A DNA stretch of 64,000 nucleotides from Sialis fuliginosa (Eukaryota; Arthropoda; Insecta; Megaloptera; Sialidae). Location: positions 4,032,501-4,096,500 of the forward strand of contig OY540822.1 in NCBI GenBank assembly GCA_961205875.1, in the 5' to 3' direction. The position numbers and the translations under genes were made by a program. Below the pieces are notes generated by a model. That model had not been told where the DNA came from. It made no database searches and saw nothing but the letters and a program-made list of their open reading frames with translations. Shown here one piece after another: positions 42,813 through 52,183 of this stretch. The number at the start of each line of letters is the position of its first letter. Positions within the stretch are counted from its first letter, which is position 1.

Positions 42813-43057
42813 GGGAGGAAATAAAGCGTTTTCGAAATCATACAAAGCCGGTTGGGCGGAAGAAATTTTTAATGTAAATAAAGTAATAGAACGAAAACCC
42901 TTCCCTGTGTATGAAATTAAAGATTTATTAGGTAAAAAAGTTGAAGGGATATTTTATGAAAACGAATTACAAAGCATTAACATTAATAAAGATACCGAAT
43001 TTATAATAGATAAAATCGTTAAAACAGTTTCTCGTGCGCTTTCGAGGTTTCAGGACT
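42813..43057 (+). pseudogene. Polinton integrase C-terminal part
   Basis: The frame 42745-43057 includes piggyBac end sequence at its start; the Polinton part begins at about 42813 with KAFSKSYKAGWAEEIFNVNKV, followed by YEIKDLLGKKVEGIFYENELQSI. This matches the SH3/chromo-like C-terminal module of retrovirus-like Polinton integrases. The zinc finger and DDE core are missing, cut off at the piggyBac border. Confidence 0.8.
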
Positions 43058-43107
43058 AAATTTAATAGTTGGGTTAAGCCTTCAGTTATTATAAATCGTT
43101 AATAACA

Positions 43108-44515
43108 ATGAATAGCGAGTTTTACATATCTTTGGTTAGTAATAGTTCTCATCGTTTTTATCCTAGTAATACTCTAGCATGTTTTAACACTAAATTATCT
43201 AGTACAGTTCAGCTTGAAGATGATACATGGTATGTAGGTCTTTGTGAAATATTTTTTCCATCACAAATATTAACTCTCGGTGATGATGAAGATAAAACAA
43301 CTATAGAAAATATAGATAATCATTTAGGTGTATTTTTGTTTGGGAAAATTCCTGTAACAGTACCTACAATTCGATATGATTCTTTAGAAAATTTAATAAC
43401 AACATTTATGTAGATTCTGTGCTTTCTCAATTCTCAGAGATAGTGGTGAAACTAGCTAACGATTTATCGATTATACTTGAGATTAAAAAAACAGAATACA
43501 CTACAGAGATAAAAATAGATAATTCTTTTACTGTTTATATAGAATCAAAAATGTATAATTCCTTATCTGAATTAGGCAAAGCTATTTATTATCAGATACC
43601 TATAGGGTTTCGACTCGATGTTCATCATAGGGTTAAAAAATTGCTCATAGCGTTAATGAACCCTACAAAATTCAGAAATTATCTCGAAAAATTTAAACGT
43701 GAAATTGTATCAAACAACATACATATACATATTTATACAGATATTTTAGAACCGGTATATGTCGGTGACGCATATTTCCAAAAGCCCGTCCAGTACAGAG
43801 CAACGGACGAAAATTGTGCTCTGTAAAGCACTGGAGTTTGGAAATCGTTTCATTGATATTTGCACTCCAAACCCCAGTCGAGTACAGAGCATACTCAGAC
43901 TGAGGCTAATGTTAGACAGTAGTGAAAGCTTGTACCCCTATTCTCCGTATCAACCATAAAATTTATTACATAATAAAATAGCATATAAGTATACTACATT
44001 TTCGCTGACGCGAAAATGTTTTAATTTGATATAATAATAAGTAACGCATATTTTTTAAACTATAGTTTATAAGCCCCACATCGAGATTCCACACCTAGTT
44101 CTAGTCGCACTTCGGGTTTTAGCCGTAACATATATACATATATATTAATATATTATTAGCCTCAGTCTGAGTATGCTCTGTACTCGACTGGGGTTTGGAG
44201 TGCAAATATCAATGAAACGATTTCCAAACTCCAGTGCTTTACAGAGCACAATTTTCATCCGTTGCTCTGTACTGGACGGGCTTTTGGAAATATGCGTCGG
44301 TGACACACTAAGTCGCTGTCTTCGTATTATATCTACTGAAAGTGAAAAAGATTCTCTTCTAATTCATCATAGATATTCACCTATCTACTATTTACCTGTA
44401 GAAAAAAAAATCATTTGACTCAATCGAAATAATTATTGCAAATGACAGAGGTGAATTATACCCTTTTAAAAATAACACACAGCCGGTTATTTTAATGTTA
44501 CATTTCGTTAAAAAA
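43108..44515 (+). pseudogene. Polinton penton-like (minor capsid) protein gene
   Basis: From ATG 43108 (MNSEFYISLVSNSS) the frame encodes the start of the conserved Polinton protein of the penton-base type (LACFNTKLSSTVQLED..WYVGLCEIFFP). A frameshift at about 43410 leads to the second open part (43419-43760). A 526-bp MITE interrupts it at GTCGGTGAC; coding resumes at 44296 and, after a shift in an A-run at about 44410, ends with the conserved block FDSIEIIIANDRGELYPF..VILMLHFVKK and TAA at about 44513. Family proteins form capsid vertices. Confidence 0.8.
43770..44295. mobile_element. Mutator-type MITE (526 bp) inside the penton-like gene
   Basis: Near-perfect inverted arms of 141 bp (43770-43910; 44155-44295) begin GCATATTTCCAAAAGCCCG. 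The flanks are a perfect 9-bp duplication GTCGGTGAC (43761-43769; 44296-44304). Long arms with a 9-bp TSD point to Mutator-like elements. Removing the element and one duplicate restores the reading frame of the host gene. The centre of 244 bp is noncoding. Confidence 0.9.
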
Positions 44516-44632
44516 TAATTTTACAATTATTTAACTATTTTCTAGATTATAAATAAATTATATACTTTAAAATATATATATATAATATATATACTTTAAA
44601 AATATATCGAGAAAATTATTACTAAACAAACT

Positions 44633-45067
44633 ATGGACGCGTACACTACATACTATCTAAATCAATCAAATGGTATTGGCCCATTATACAGGGCGTCTTT
44701 TATTAATCAGAAAGGTCGAGGTTTTGGTTCATTTTTTAGTAGATTATGGCGTTTTATAAGACCTCTTGTACAGAGCGGTGCAAAAGCTGTCGGAAAAGAA
44801 GTTTTATCTACAGGTGCGAAAATTTTAGGCGACATTGATTCTCAACCTTTAAAAAGTTCTGTGCGTGATAGAATTAGAGAAGCAAGAACGAATCTGAAGC
44901 GTAAAGCTGAAAGTTCAATTCAAAAAATGGCCGGTAGTGGAATAAACACATCTAAAAGAAAAAAAACGTGTTAGTTTTCCGTGAGGAACAGTGCTAAGAA
45001 AGTGTTACGTAAGATAAATAAAAAAAATAAAAAAATTAAACGTGGGTTATCTGTCGTGCGACCTAGC
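44633..45067 (+). CDS. Polinton pX-like capsid/membrane protein
   Basis: ATG 44633 opens a 113-codon frame. After a short N-terminal strand it has the family core GRGFGSFFSRLWRFIRPLVQ and SGAKAVGKEVLSTGAKIL, a Gly-rich amphipathic region, then a basic C-terminus (RTNLKRKAES; SKRKKTC). A further basic piece ending RPSDIFSK, the usual C-terminal motif of this family, follows to about 45083 past a stop at 44972, so the last part is probably lost to a frameshift. The protein is thought to be a minor virion component like adenovirus pX or pVI. Confidence 0.75.
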
Positions 45068-45093
45068 GATATATTTTCAAAATAAACTCGTGT

Positions 45094-47166
45094 ATGAAAT
45101 CCGAATTAGATATTTTTAATTCGCTACCCGTTCAGACAAATATAATAGGTTGTAATAACGTCTCTTACAAGCCTATTTCATCGTTAGATAATCAGTATGT
45201 AATAGAATTTGTGAGCACAGGACATAGCGATTGTTATAGAGATTTGTCAAGTGTTTATCTGAAATTAAAAGTAAAAACTATAAAACGTGACTGTAGCGAA
45301 TATAAACAAGAAGATGTAGATCAACCAGGACTTGTTAATAATATTCTACACTCGATTTTTAAACAATGTAGTGTTTCATTTAACGGTAAAATTGTGACAG
45401 CTTCTGAAAACAATTATCAATACAAAGCATATATAGAAACACTAACAAATTATGGTGTTGACGCTGCAAATACACATCTGACATGTTCCGGTTGGTATTT
45501 AGATATAGGTGATAACACTTCAGGAGTGCATGAATCTTATTCAGGGTTTAAGAAACGTAAAAATATTTTCAAAAACAGTAATGTAGTCGAGCTGTATGGT
45601 CGTCTTCATGCAGATATTTTTAATCAACCGCTTCTGCTTTTAAATGGGGTCCATGTACGTGTCAAACTAACCACCGATAGACCTGAGTTTTATATGATGG
45701 AGGATAAATCAGATTCTAGTTTAAAAATTCTAGACGCAACACTTGACATTCGACATGTAAATGTAGCATCTCACATTTTACTGGCTCATAACAACGCTTT
45801 GGCAAAAACAAATGCAAAATATCATTTCAAACGTGTAGAATTAAAACCTTTTACAGTAGCCGGTCAAGAACACTCTATATCTATGCTATGCTAGGACAAA
45901 TCCCTTGTATGTTAATTTTCGGTATGGTTAAAAACAGCAGTTTTGCCGGTACACAGAAAGAAAATCCGTTTTATTTTGATCATTTTAGCATGGATAGCTT
46001 TTCTTTGTATGTAAATGGGGTTCAGATCCCTAACGAGGCGCTTACACCTGTAGATAATTCTAGTTTTTGTCGTTGGACTCGGGGGTATCATACGTTATTT
46101 TCTGGTACAGGCATAAATTTTAGAGATCAAGGTCATCAAATAACACAAGAAATGTTTGAAAAGGGGTATTTTCTCTTTGCATTTGATCTTACACCCGACG
46201 CGTCAGGACATGAAAATCATACCAAGTTTAGGGAATCAGGGAAATATACGCATAGAAGCTAGATTTAATAAAAAATTAGATACTCCTGTGACATATATAG
46301 TAGACCGGTGCGTCTTGCACGAATGTTTAAAAATCGTTGCGGCACCGGCAGAATTGGATAGTCCAACTATCCAAATGAAGATTGCCGAGACCCTAGCTCT
46401 GACAGATCACGGGAACAGGTCTCGATATGTTTTGAAAGGTTTAAAAACGTAGTTCAAAAATCCAGCCTTATCAGTACACAATGCTTCAATTCCCAGCTTC
46501 GTTGTAGGTCAAAAATTTAAATCCAAGATACGTAATCTTGTGTATTTTTTTCTGCTGAATTGAATGGTGCTATTAGTTTTTGGATCAGACATCAATTTTT
46601 GGCGTTACGTAGACTTTTCTGAGCGGGAAAATCGAGATTTTTCGTAAACCCCCTGTTTACGCACTCTGCAAATGAACAGAAACAATCTGAAAAATATTTA
46701 AAACGTATTTTTGTTTGGGATTTTTCCTGCAGAATCCGGTGGTATTATTGCTTTGGCCCGAAGAAATTATTTTCATTGATAAAAAATGAATTTTAGATTT
46801 TTTTAAATCTAAAAATATCACAAAATCGGGCTTAAATGATTGGTGAACTATCGTAATCACTAAAATGTAAGAGCTAGGCTTCTTTAAACACTTTACTAGG
46901 ATACTGCAGTAAGTCGAACAGAAATTAATGGATTTTTGAACTACGTTTTTAAACCTTTCAAAACATATCGAGACCTGTTCCCGTGATCTGTCAGAGCTAA
47001 GGTCTCGGCAATCTTCATTTGGATAGTTGGACTATCCAATTCTGCCGGTGCCGCAACGATTTTTAAACATTCGTGCAAAACGCACCGGTCTAATGTATAG
47101 TTTATGTCATTTTTGATGATTTTATCGAAATCGATAAAAATCGAAATGTTTTAACAAATTTTTAAT
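45094..47166 (+). pseudogene. Polinton major capsid protein gene (double jelly-roll)
   Basis: ATG 45094 opens a 266-codon frame with NVSYKPISSLDNQYVIEFVSTG, the N-terminal jelly-roll, and VELYGRLHADIFNQ. A frameshift at about 45885 leads to the second part (45888-46260: ENPFYFDHFSMDSFSLYVNG; DLTPDASGHENH), another shift at about 46235 to SGNIRIEARFNKKLDTPVTYI, and then a 792-bp MITE. Beyond it the last codons (FIEIDKNRNVL, stop at about 47165) are in place. Insect copies are often annotated as F54H12.2-like. With the MITE removed, only two frameshifts remain. Confidence 0.87.
46301..47092. mobile_element. hAT-type MITE (792 bp) inside the major capsid gene
   Basis: Near-identical 164-bp inverted arms (46301-46464; 46929-47092) begin TAGACCGGTGCG. 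The flanks ATATATAG (46293-46300) and ATGTATAG (47093-47100) are an 8-bp duplication with one change. TAG-starting ends and an 8-bp TSD fit hAT. The centre is noncoding. Confidence 0.82.
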
Positions 47167-47910
47167 ACCCTACAGTTTTATATTAAATTATGATACTGTA
47201 TTGTACTCTGTTGTATACATCCCCACACCTACTGATTTGTTTAATAGCACTAGTCGACAAATTCCAAAAAGTTTTTTGCACATGAAATCGGACCTATATA
47301 TTATGATAGAGGAGAGTTCAGAGATTTCAGAACCGCTTTCGGATACTCTCCATCACGTCAGGTTTTTTTTTAAACTGAATTTTTGAAAAAAAGTCATTTT
47401 GGCTATTCAAGTGCTCATACCTTTCCTTACAGAAACCGTTCCTGAATTGATATTTTTGTTTTCCAAACTGCGTTGAAAAGAAGAAGGATATAGCTTTCTA
47501 ACGCGCCATATAGCAGTCAAATCGATCCATTCGTTCTCGTCCTATGCTTACAACTATGTGCAATTTTAACGAAAAAAATGTGTTTTTTTCACATTTCAAC
47601 CATTCATTTGTTTTATGAAAAAATATTTATCACATAAAAATGTCCATTTTTATTCATGGATCTCATAGAGGAGTCTTCCTAGAGTATTCCTGTTTAAATA
47701 TCCCCTTGTGCGATAAATAGAACCAAAGATATGACAATTAACGTGAGGCAACCGATTTTTGGGTTTTTTCATTTCAATGCATTGTATTAAGTATTATCAA
47801 AAAATTTGTTATAATTACATGTGTAATGTTTTGTGAATATTAATATTCATATTCCAATTGTTTTTTCCATTTCAAGCCTTGATAGTCTGGTGTTGCTGTT
47901 AAGTAACGAT

Positions 47911-48540
47911 TTAAAAGTGTTTTTTCGGCCCTTTTCTTTTGTGTAATGCATGAGTGTCTCGGAGCAGTAACCAACAAAACTCTCCAAGCATTTTGGATAC
48001 ATACAGCCCATTGAAGCGGTCTTCCATGTCGCTTATATCTTGGTGGAAACGTTCACCGTGCTCGTCTGAAAAATCACCCAAATTATCTGGGAAAAAATCA
48101 ATGTGCGATTTGAGGAAATGCATTTTAAGCATCAAGTTGGATCCAATTGTGTGGCAATTTTTCAACATTGTTTCCACTAGTTGTTTGTAGTTTGGGCTTC
48201 TAACATTACCCAAAAAACCGTGAATAACAGCCTCAAAAGAAGCCCATGCGATTTGTTGTTTGGCAGTTTAAAGAAAGAAATTCTTCTGAATGTAAAGCTG
48301 TTCTTATTTGGGGACCAACGAAAATTCCCTCTTCTACTTTGAATCTATTGAAGCAAGGAAACATGCCGTCCATGAAGTAGATGGCAGCGGTGTTTGTGTT
48401 GCCAATGCTCGTTATGTGCTTTACTGTCGTAGAGGCATAAAAATCAGTTATGCTTGGTAAAACCGCTCTGTGAGCCCATTAATACGGCTATTATCTTCAA
48501 ATTTGCGACTATTTGCAAATTGTATTTTTCATATAATGTA
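47911..48540 (-). pseudogene. Unnamed TE protein, C-terminal part (left arm and centre)
   Basis: On the minus strand, the 100-codon frame 48213-47911 contains YKQLVETMLKNCHTIGSNL, SHIDFFPDNLGDFSDEHGERF and HQDISDMEDRF, ending in a basic tail. I recall this block from many unnamed multicopy arthropod proteins. The centre (48208-48540), read on the same strand with frameshifts, gives the preceding part (FLCLYDS; FRWSPNK), so the gene originally ran from the centre into the left arm. Confidence 0.65.
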
Positions 48541-48837
48541 AATGTTAGAAGCCCAAACTACAAACAACTAGTGGAAACAATGTTGAAAAATTGCCACACA
48601 ATTGGATCCAACTTGATGCTTAAAATGCATTTTCTCAAATCGCACATTGATTTTTTCCCAGATAATTTGGGTGATTTTTCAGACGAGCACGGTGAACGTT
48701 TCCACCAAGATATAAGCGACATGGAAGACCGCTTCAATGGGCTGTATGTATCCAAAATGCTTGGAGAGTTTTGTTGGTTACTGCTCCGAGACACTCATGC
48801 ATTACACAAAAGAAAAGGGCCGAAAAAACACTTTTAA
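48538..48837 (+). pseudogene. Unnamed TE protein, C-terminal part duplicated in right arm
   Basis: It encodes the same 97 or so residues as the left arm, apparently identical, but on the + strand. The frame extends upstream into centre sequence (from 48454) that is not homologous to the protein. It exists only because the 3' end of the gene was inverted and duplicated. Confidence 0.75.
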
Positions 48838-49559
48838 ATCGTTACTTAACAGCAACACCAGACTATCAAGGCTTGAAATGGAAAAACAATTGGAATATGA
48901 TATATTAATATTCACAAAACAACATTACACATGTCATTATAACAAATTTTTTGATAATACTTAATACAATGCATTGAAATGAAAAAATCCAAAAATCGGT
49001 TGCCTCACGTTAATTGCCATATCTTTGGTTCTATTTATCGCACAAGGAGATATTTACACAGGAATACTCTAGGAAGACTCCTCTATGAGATCCATGAATA
49101 AAAATGGACATTTTTATGTGATAAATATTTTTTCATAAAACAAATGAATGGTTGAAATGTGAAAAAAACACATTTTTTTCGATAAAATTGCACATAGTTG
49201 TAAGCATAGGACGAGAACGAATGGATCGATTTGACTGCTATATGGCGCGTTGGAAAGCTATATCCTTCTTCTTTTCAACGCAGTTTGGAAAACAAAAATA
49301 TCAAGTCAGGAACGGTTTCTGTAAGGAAAGGTATGAGCACTTGAATAGTCAAAATGACTTTTTTTCAAAAATTCAGTTTAAAAAAAAACCTGACGTGATG
49401 GAGAGTATCCGAAAGCGGTTCTGAAATCTCTGAACTCTCCTCTATCATAATATATAGGTCCGATTTCATGTGCAAAACCTCTGTCGACTAGTGTAGTGGG
49501 GGTATCGGAATAATATACATATAAATATCGTTGGTATCGTTATACTTTCTGTCATAAAC

Positions 49560-50456
49560 ATGAATATACAATTTATTTGCGGGAACGGTCGTCATAGGTT
49601 TGTGAAAGAAATCGCGTTTACATCGTCAGCTGCGTCAAAAATAAAACAATATATTTTCGAACCTCCGTATAACGAGACCGAGTTAGATGATGTTGTAATT
49701 AGAAAAAATCTTTGGTTAACAAATAATCTGCATGGTTTAAGTTGGCGTGATGGTGTAATAAGTTATCTCGACTTAGATACAGTTATCGAGGGTTTTATTT
49801 CCGATCATAATATCAACATTATATACGTTAAAGGATTGGAGAAGACAAATTTTTTAAAAAGGTATGTAAAAAACATTCAAGTCGAAAACATTGAAATTTT
49901 AAATTGTCCATCTTTAAAAAAACTAAATTATTGATGCAATTTTAATTGTGAATTTCGTCCTCATACGATTAACAATAGTTTAAATTGTGCGTTCCGGAAT
50001 GTATTTAACTTATTGTTAGTCGAGTGGTATATAAAGTTTGTTGCTGACATACCACATCATTGTGATGTTAAATTAAATTTAAATAAATTTTTTGATAGAC
50101 TAAAAACATTTTACTTTTGGCCTTACGTTCAAAATTCATGTACTTCTTTAGCGCTTAACGGATATTTTTATAGTAACTATTTTGATAGAATTCAGTGTTA
50201 TTTCTGTGGACATACTGTTGACAATTGGCTTGACGAAAACAATTTGAAAAAAGTTTTACATTTTAATAGTGTGCAGATAGAACAAGTTAGTAAAGACTCA
50301 ATCTTCATAGACTATCTCGATTGGGGTGTGTTTCTCGTATTCGTAGACAATATCAACGAGTTTTTCAACAATGAAAACTGTAAACGTGAGTTATGTTTCA
50401 CAGTCGTAGACAGATTATCTATTTATGCTGTATTTTATTTTGGAAAAAACATATAG
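49560..50456 (+). pseudogene. Polinton-associated ORF followed in frame by a BIR-like domain
   Basis: ATG 49560 starts a frame with RFVKEIAFTS, FEPPYNETELDD, LWLTNNLHGLSWRDGVI and IYVKGLEKTNFLKRY, matching an unnamed family I associate with arthropod Polintons. An in-frame TGA at 49932 is followed in the same frame by its usual Cys/His-type end (SLNCAFRNVFNL). Still in frame, a BIR-like domain follows at 50097-50270: RLKTFYFWP, LALNGYFYSNYFDRIQCYFCGH, VDNW, with Cys 50196, Cys 50205 and His 50259. The fourth zinc ligand is not visible, and the His is 17 rather than 16 residues after the second Cys. A C-terminal part to 50454 is unrecognised. Confidence 0.65.
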
Positions 50457-50679
50457 TGTTACGTGATCGGAAAAGTGAAAAAAAAGTGTCAATTAATTCC
50501 GATGAGTGGAAAATCATATTAAAATGTAGATTGTATATAACTAGATTATTGTTTAGATGAATTGGTAATGCGATATTTCGTAGATGTCGCGAATAAAAAA
50601 TTAAGTGGGGATGTTTTTGTTGAACCGACCATATCCGGGATCCGCCTCCGGCGCCCCCCTCCACTTTTTATAATGACAT
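50457..50679. other. Polinton downstream noncoding
   Basis: No gene. A GC-rich patch (GGATCCGCCTCCGGCGCCCC, about 50640) precedes the repeat cluster. Confidence 0.4.
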
Positions 50680-50800
50680 CTGCAAAGTTCATTGACCTAC
50701 GCAGCCACAAAGTTCATTGATCTTTGCAGCTGCAAAGTTCATTGACCTCAGAGGTCACACCTGCAAAGTCAAGGTCATTGACCTAAAGGTCAAGGTCATG
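50680..50800 (+). repeat. Short tandem motifs GCAAAGTTCATTGACC
   Basis: Four or five imperfect copies of about 24 bp, grading into AAGGTCAAGGTCATTGACC-type half-site repeats. TGACCTNNAGGTCA patterns look like nuclear-receptor half-sites but may simply be repeat units at the Polinton edge. Confidence 0.7.
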
Positions 50801-51052
50801 ATCCGTCCAGCGAGGGTTCCTACTACTGACGTTAAATAGACGCCATATTGCTGGAAATTTTTGAGTCGCGTAGTCGTCGGCAGTGCATCTATATACTACA
50901 TACCACAATTTGTACGGCGCGGCATATTTTAAATTCGTTTAGTGTTATGTACAGAATATGCCGTTACCGACATCACAAGTATCAAATACAATCAAATATC
51001 ACGTGTTGATGTGTTAGAATAGACCTAACCTAACCTAATCGGACAATGAAGA
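50801..51052. other. Noncoding spacer
   Basis: No gene. CCTAACCTAACCTAA lies at about 51023-51037; see rejected list. Confidence 0.4.
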
Positions 51053-51680
51053 GAGGCAGCCAGCTATAACAACTAAGGAAGATTCATTGTTTCATGAATC
51101 TATTTTTAGTCATGAGAGAGTCTTAAAACCAGCAACCAGGGAGATTAAATTCTACCCGAGCGCAACTGGTAATATACCATTATTAGAGGATGCTTATAGC
51201 ATTTTAAAATTGGAAAATAGGAAGCCAGTATCGAAGGAGTTCCCTCCTGAATTGTTCAGGTATTATAATGCGTGACTATTTTGGTTACGCGCTATAGGTA
51301 TTAAGAGCAGTTCCGGAGAAGCTTCGAATGACGCGGAAACCAGGGTTTTCCAGACGATGGAAAATCGAAAACTCAATATCATTGAGCCGGTTTACCTTGC
51401 GCTTAAGGCTTTAGGAAAAACTACCACGAAGACAGGTTATAGATCACTACCCTGCTTTCCACCGATACCAGCGACACGTCAGCCATACCCAGGCAGCTTG
51501 GGAGTTGTCAATGACAATAATCATACCGTATACGAGGATCTTCCTTTGATAGGACCAACCATCGAATGTTTGATCGAGCGTGTATCAGGTGATAATCCTA
51601 CACGTGCACGAGTGTATCAATACGCTTTTGCACCCCAGGGTACAACGGCTACTGTCAACTTGCAACTGACCCAGTGTTAG
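51053..51680 (+). pseudogene. Unrecognised frame, possibly a capsid-like viral fragment
   Basis: One frame runs about 209 codons with a single TGA at 51273. It contains HERVLKPATREIKFYPSATG, FPPELFRYYNA, ETRVFQTMENRKLNIIEPVY, YRSLPCFPPIPATRQP and NHTVYEDLPLIGPTIECLIE. No TE domain fits. The pattern (Pro-rich loops, Asn- and Thr-rich beta-type segments) reminds me of RNA-virus coat proteins, so an endogenous viral element is possible. This is a weak impression and no family can be named. Confidence 0.35.
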
Positions 51681-51689
51681 GTAGGATGA

Positions 51690-51917
51690 TGGGTGCAACA
51701 TCGTACATTCTGACCTTGCATCATCAGATTATCATTTATTCCGTTCACTTCAAAACCATTTGAATGGAAAAACATTCGATTCAAATGAGGCTCTCAAAAA
51801 TGAGTTAATTCAGTTTTTTGCCTCTAAAAACCAAACTTTCTACGAAAGCGGAATTATGAAGCTGACTGAAATATGGCAAAAGGTCATCGAACAAAATAGC
51901 CAATACATAATTGATTA
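51690..51917 (+). pseudogene. mariner transposase, C-terminal remnant
   Basis: The frame IVHSDLASSDYHLFRSL, HLNGKTFDS and FYESGIMKLTEIWQKVIEQN ends with YIID and TAA (51916-51918). This is the mariner DD34D C-terminus with the third catalytic Asp region (normally APSDYHLF, here ASSDYHLF). A possible mariner end (CCGAAATTACGTTGTTGCAA..) follows near 51967 and TA at 51995. The N-terminal two thirds are missing, replaced by the frame at 51053-51680. Confidence 0.87.
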
Positions 51918-51959
51918 ATGTTTGTTATTTGTATTAATAAAATTGCTTTGGAAATCATT

Positions 51960-52126
51960 AAAAAACCCGAAATTACGTTGTTGCAAACCCAATATTATCG
52001 ACAAAATGGATGCTTGAAAAAAAAACTAAGGATTTTACTTAGCCGACATGTACTTGGTCTCGAAAAAGATCGACAACTGGAAACAGTTCTGCATGTGCCA
52101 GATGAAGATATTTTAGACAAATTTCG
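51960..52126 (+). pseudogene. Unknown intron-bearing multicopy gene, copy 2, exon A
   Basis: The frame from 51918 (LLQTQYYRQNGCLKKKLR to DEDILDKF) ends at a GTAAGT donor at 52127. It matches copy 1 (3004-3154) closely but lacks its stop. The natural start is unknown. The intron is filled by a 10-kb LTR retrotransposon, and exon B lies at 62206. Confidence 0.65.
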
Positions 52127-52183
52127 GTAAGTTGAGATGTGCAACTGTACTTATTTATAAAAATAGTGCATGATTATAAATAT

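Larger units (their letters stand above)
47248..49493. mobile_element. CACTA-like foldback transposon (2246 bp)
   Basis: The ends are CACTAGTCGACA and its complement, flanked by TAG on both sides (47245-47247; 49494-49496), fitting the CACTA/EnSpm group (CACTA ends, 3-bp TSD). The inverted arms are very long: 47248-48207 (960 bp) and 48541-49493 (953 bp), almost identical, with a 333-bp centre. Each arm carries the same gene 3' end in opposite orientation. It lies between the Polinton major capsid gene and the ORF at 49560. Confidence 0.83.
42813..50810 (+). mobile_element. Polinton/Maverick remnant
   Basis: An ordered set of Polinton genes: integrase C-terminus, penton-like protein, pX-like protein, double jelly-roll major capsid, an unnamed Polinton-associated ORF and a BIR-domain segment. 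No polymerase B, packaging ATPase or maturation protease was found, and no long terminal repeats. The left edge abuts the piggyBac element and the right edge fades into short tandem motifs (50680-50810). Three later insertions (43770-44295, 46301-47092, 47248-49493) break it. Polintons are virus-like DNA transposons related to adintoviruses. Confidence 0.85.

Noticed and set aside
50680..50800. Nuclear-receptor response elements (AGGTCA half-sites)
   Set aside because: The half-sites are parts of a short tandem repeat at the Polinton edge; nothing indicates a regulated gene nearby.
51023..51037. CCTAACCTAACCTAA as interstitial insect telomere repeat
   Set aside because: Only three units, and the motif is frequent by chance in AT-rich insect DNA; no telomeric retroelement is adjacent.
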